DNA from: Micromonospora sediminimaris
GTDB lineage: Bacteria > Actinomycetota > Actinomycetes > Mycobacteriales > Micromonosporaceae
DNA: 64,000 nucleotides
Direction of reading: 5' to 3'
NCBI GenBank assembly: GCA_900112325.1
Contig: FOLJ01000019.1
Coordinates: 1 to 64,000 of the forward strand
The translations under genes and the position numbers were made by a program. Position 1 is the stretch's first letter. Every line of letters starts with the position of its first letter. Below are positions 62,151 to 64,000 of this stretch, one piece after another. The notes beneath the pieces were generated by a model. It saw nothing but the letters and a program-made list of their open reading frames with translations, made no database searches and was not told the origin of the DNA.

Positions 62151-62828
62151 ATGGACGAGGTACTGGCCCGCAGCGGGATCTTCCAGGGTGTCGACCCGGA
62201 GGCGGCCGAGGCGCTCGCCAAGGAGATGGAGACGATCGAGGTCCGCAAGGGCGAGGTCGTCTTCAACGAGGGCGAGCCCGGCGACAGTCTCTACATCCTG
62301 CTGTCCGGCAAGATCAAGGTTGGCCGCCGGGCAGCGGACGGCCGGCAGAACCTGATCGCCGTGATGGGTCCGTCGGACATGGTCGGTGAGCTGTCGCTCT
62401 TCGACCCGGGCCCGCGTACGGCGACCGCGACCGCGGTCACCGACAGCCGACTGGCCCGACTGCGTAAGCAGGCGCTGCGGCCGTGGCTGAACAACCGGCC
62501 GGAGATCGCCGAGCAGTTGCTGCGGGTGCTGGCTCGCCGACTGCGCCGGACCAACGACGCTCTCGCGGATCTGATCTTCACCGACGTGCCCGGCCGAGTG
62601 GCCAAGAACCTGCTCCAGATGGCGGGGCGCTTCGGCACCCGCGACGGCGGCGTGCTGCGGGTGACGCACGACCTGACCCAGGAGGAGATCGCCCAGCTCG
62701 TCGGCGCCTCCCGGGAGACGGTCAACAAGGCTCTGGCGGATTTCGCCTCGCGCGGCTGGCTCCGGCTGGACGGCAAGAGCATCATCATCCTCGACCCGGA
62801 GCGCCTGGCCCGCCGCGCCCGCGTCTGA
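62151..62828 (+). CDS. crp: Crp/Fnr-family global regulator
   Basis: A 225-aa cAMP-receptor-type regulator close to mycobacterial Crp. The N-terminal cyclic-nucleotide domain has FNEGEPGDSLYILLSGKIKVG and GPSDMVGELSLFDPGPRTATATAVTD with the phosphate-binding Arg. The long C-helix leads to a winged HTH (LTQEEIAQLVGASRETVNKALADFASRGWL). No Fe-S cysteines are present, so it is not an FNR sensor. A possible target site is at 11747-11762. Confidence 0.95.
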   Translation: MDEVLARSGIFQGVDPEAAEALAKEMETIEVRKGEVVFNEGEPGDSLYILLSGKIKVGRRAADGRQNLIAVMGPSDMVGELSLFDPGPRTATATAVTDSRLARLRKQALRPWLNNRPEIAEQLLRVLARRLRRTNDALADLIFTDVPGRVAKNLLQMAGRFGTRDGGVLRVTHDLTQEEIAQLVGASRETVNKALADFASRGWLRLDGKSIIILDPERLARRARV

Positions 62829-62853
62829 TCCCCCGAAGCCCACGTAGCTGGGT

Positions 62854-62917
62854 GTGCAACTTCAGGGTTGGTGCTGCCTGCCGCGCGCCTGGATGCAGCA
62901 ACACCCTGAAGTTGCAC
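62854..62917. terminator. large hairpin downstream of crp
   Basis: A 15-bp perfect stem (62854-62868 GTGCAACTTCAGGGT and 62903-62917) extends inward by 8 bp with one mismatch, leaving a 17-nt loop. It lies 25 bp after crp and may be a terminator or a dispersed palindromic repeat. Confidence 0.6.
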
Positions 62918-62958
62918 CATTGACGGCCTCGCACGGCGTGGGAGTGGTCCCTCAAAAA

Positions 62959-62995
62959 AGTCAAGCTTGACTGTTTGTTTTTCGGGGGGCAGGCT
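62959..62995 (+). promoter_or_regulatory. tetR promoter with overlapping operator palindrome
   Basis: A perfect 14-bp palindrome AGTCAAGCTTGACT (62959-62972) contains the -35 box TTGACT (62967-62972). After 17 bp comes CAGGCT (62990-62995), 7 nt before ATG 63003, giving a leaderless start. The palindrome would block the -35 when bound, so autorepression is likely. Confidence 0.6.
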
Positions 62996-63002
62996 TTCTC
63001 GC

Positions 63003-63623
63003 ATGTCCGCTGCATCGACGCGCGTCCCTCAGCAGGAGCGCAGCCGCGCCACCCGGGCCCGGCTGCTGGAGGCGACCGTCGACTGCCTGGTCGAGCACGG
63101 CTGGTCCGGCACCACCACCACGGTCGTGGCGTCGCGGGCCGGCGTCTCCCGGGGTGCCCAGCTGCACCACTACCCGACCCGCACCGCCCTGGTCACCGCC
63201 GCCGTCGGGCACCTCACCGAACGGCGGGCGGCCGAGTTGCGGGCCGAAGCCGACGCCCTGCCGGCCGGCGCCGACCGGCTGGACCGGGTGGTGGACCTGC
63301 TCGCCGCCGCTTTCACCGGCCCCCTCTTCGTCGCCGCCCTCGAACTCTGGGTGGCCGCCCGCACCGACGCCGAGCTGCGGGCCGCGCTGCTGCCCCTCGA
63401 AGCCCGGATCGGCCGGGAGATGCACCGACTGACGGTCGAGCTGCTCGGGGTGGACGAGCGGCGTCCCGGCGTCCGCGAGGCGGTGCAGGCCACCCTGGAC
63501 CTGCTGCGTGGGCTCGGCGTAGCCAACCTGCTCAGCGACGACTCGACCCGCCGGGCCGCGCTGCTGCACGCCTGGAAGGCCCAGTTGACGGCGCTGCTCA
63601 CCAGCGCGGAGATGGCACCCTGA
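63003..63623 (+). CDS. TetR-family transcriptional repressor
   Basis: A 206-aa repressor. The N-terminal HTH spans about residues 10-60 (RATRARLLEATVDCLVEHGWSGTTTTVVASRAGVSRGAQLHHYPTR); the ligand-binding domain is Ala/Leu-rich and not diagnostic. ATG 63003 fits a leaderless promoter. A DinB-fold gene follows 26 bp downstream and may be its co-regulated partner. Confidence 0.92.
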   Translation: MSAASTRVPQQERSRATRARLLEATVDCLVEHGWSGTTTTVVASRAGVSRGAQLHHYPTRTALVTAAVGHLTERRAAELRAEADALPAGADRLDRVVDLLAAAFTGPLFVAALELWVAARTDAELRAALLPLEARIGREMHRLTVELLGVDERRPGVREAVQATLDLLRGLGVANLLSDDSTRRAALLHAWKAQLTALLTSAEMAP

Positions 63624-63649
63624 CCGGCCCAACCCGCCCGGAGGCACCC

Positions 63650-64000
63650 ATGGTCGACCTGACCGCCCTGCTCACGGATCTGGCCACCGAGTCCGAGCAG
63701 CTCGACGCGCTCGTCGCGGCGCTGCCGCAGCAGGAGTGGGAGCGGCCCACCCCCGCGGCAGGCTGGACCATCGCCCACCAGATCGCCCACCTGGCCTGGA
63801 CGGATCACGTGGCCCGACTCGCCGCGACCGACGCCGACGCGTTCTACGCCTCGGTCACCGCCGCACCGGATCCGGCCCGGCTGGTCGACGACGGCGCGAT
63901 CGCCTTCCTCGCCCCGCCCGAGGTGCTGCTGGCCCGCTGGCGGGAGGGCCGTTCGGCGCTCGCGGCGGCCCTCGCCGCCGCCCCCGCCGGGGAGAAGCTG
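63650..64000 (+). CDS. DinB/maleylpyruvate-isomerase-fold protein (3' end missing)
   Basis: 117 codons are visible before the window ends. Start ATG 63650 has GGAGG. The sequence MVDLTALLTDLATESEQLD, QEWERPTPAAGWTIAHQIAHLAWTDHVARLAATD and a downstream PPEVLLARWREGRSAL resemble the TIGR03084-type actinobacterial metal-binding proteins, which belong to the mycothiol-dependent maleylpyruvate isomerase fold. His in AHQIAHLAW is a probable metal ligand. The substrate is unknown. It is likely co-transcribed with the TetR gene. Confidence 0.85.
   Translation, partial: MVDLTALLTDLATESEQLDALVAALPQQEWERPTPAAGWTIAHQIAHLAWTDHVARLAATDADAFYASVTAAPDPARLVDDGAIAFLAPPEVLLARWREGRSALAAALAAAPAGEKL

Overview
The window is high-GC, densely packed actinobacterial DNA with many four-base stop/start overlaps, GTG starts and candidate leaderless promoters. 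Protein content and gene order (clpC-lsr2-lysS, the pan/nad/coaX block, fol genes, ftsH-hpt-tilS-dacB-ppa, marP-nth-crp) match the mycobacterial Rv3596c-Rv3676 neighbourhood as I recall it. The gene set is most like Micromonosporaceae (Micromonospora or Salinispora). This is core chromosome: I see no integrase, transposase, phage gene, CRISPR array, rRNA or tRNA.

Layout. 1-3.9 kb: clpC (cut by the window edge), lsr2 and lysS. 3.9-11.7 kb: a methyltransferase, then a leftward cofactor block (DUF2520 protein, panC, panD, septum-formation lipoprotein, nadB, nadC, coaX) making pantothenate/CoA and NAD precursors, both of which consume aspartate. 11.8-14.4 kb: a MidA-type methyltransferase followed by a solitary NuoD paralogue. 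14.4-20 kb: a repeat-rich membrane protein and a quaternary-amine (glycine betaine type) ABC transporter whose ATPase gene is divergent from its permeases. 20-25 kb: small membrane proteins, an orphan RbsC-like permease, and folP-folB-folK-DUF3180.

25.1-37.4 kb: a rightward cluster separates folP from folE. It looks like a reduced Gram-positive type IV secretion apparatus (VirB2-, VirB3-, VirB4-, VirB6-, VirB8- and VirB1-like proteins). A protein with an internal duplication, an NTF2-like anchored protein, a large FtsK/EccC-like protein with ruined P-loops, and a coiled-coil membrane protein follow. No relaxase, coupling ATPase or integrase is present. 37.4-49 kb: folE, ftsH, hpt, a GlxA-type regulator, a gamma-glutamyltransferase, tilS, a zincin, dacB and ppa. 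49-56 kb: a reduced type VII (ESX) locus, eccD diverging from eccC-mycP, then a PAP2 phosphatase. 56.6-64 kb: marP, a NUDIX hydrolase, a TlpA-like thioredoxin, nth, a CapA protein, cbiZ, crp, a TetR regulator and a truncated DinB-fold protein.

The observations most worth following are these. First, the relaxase-less type IV-like cluster inside the folate locus. Second, a family of about 74-bp hairpin repeats with an invariant 26-nt loop and compensatory arm changes, two copies of which lie in frame inside the MidA-like gene. Third, the MidA/NuoD2 pair, where NuoD2 carries Trp in place of the quinone-site Tyr. Fourth, three tiny ORFs that bridge neighbouring genes through stop/start overlaps. 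All functional statements come from reading the sequence and from remembered family knowledge; no search was run.
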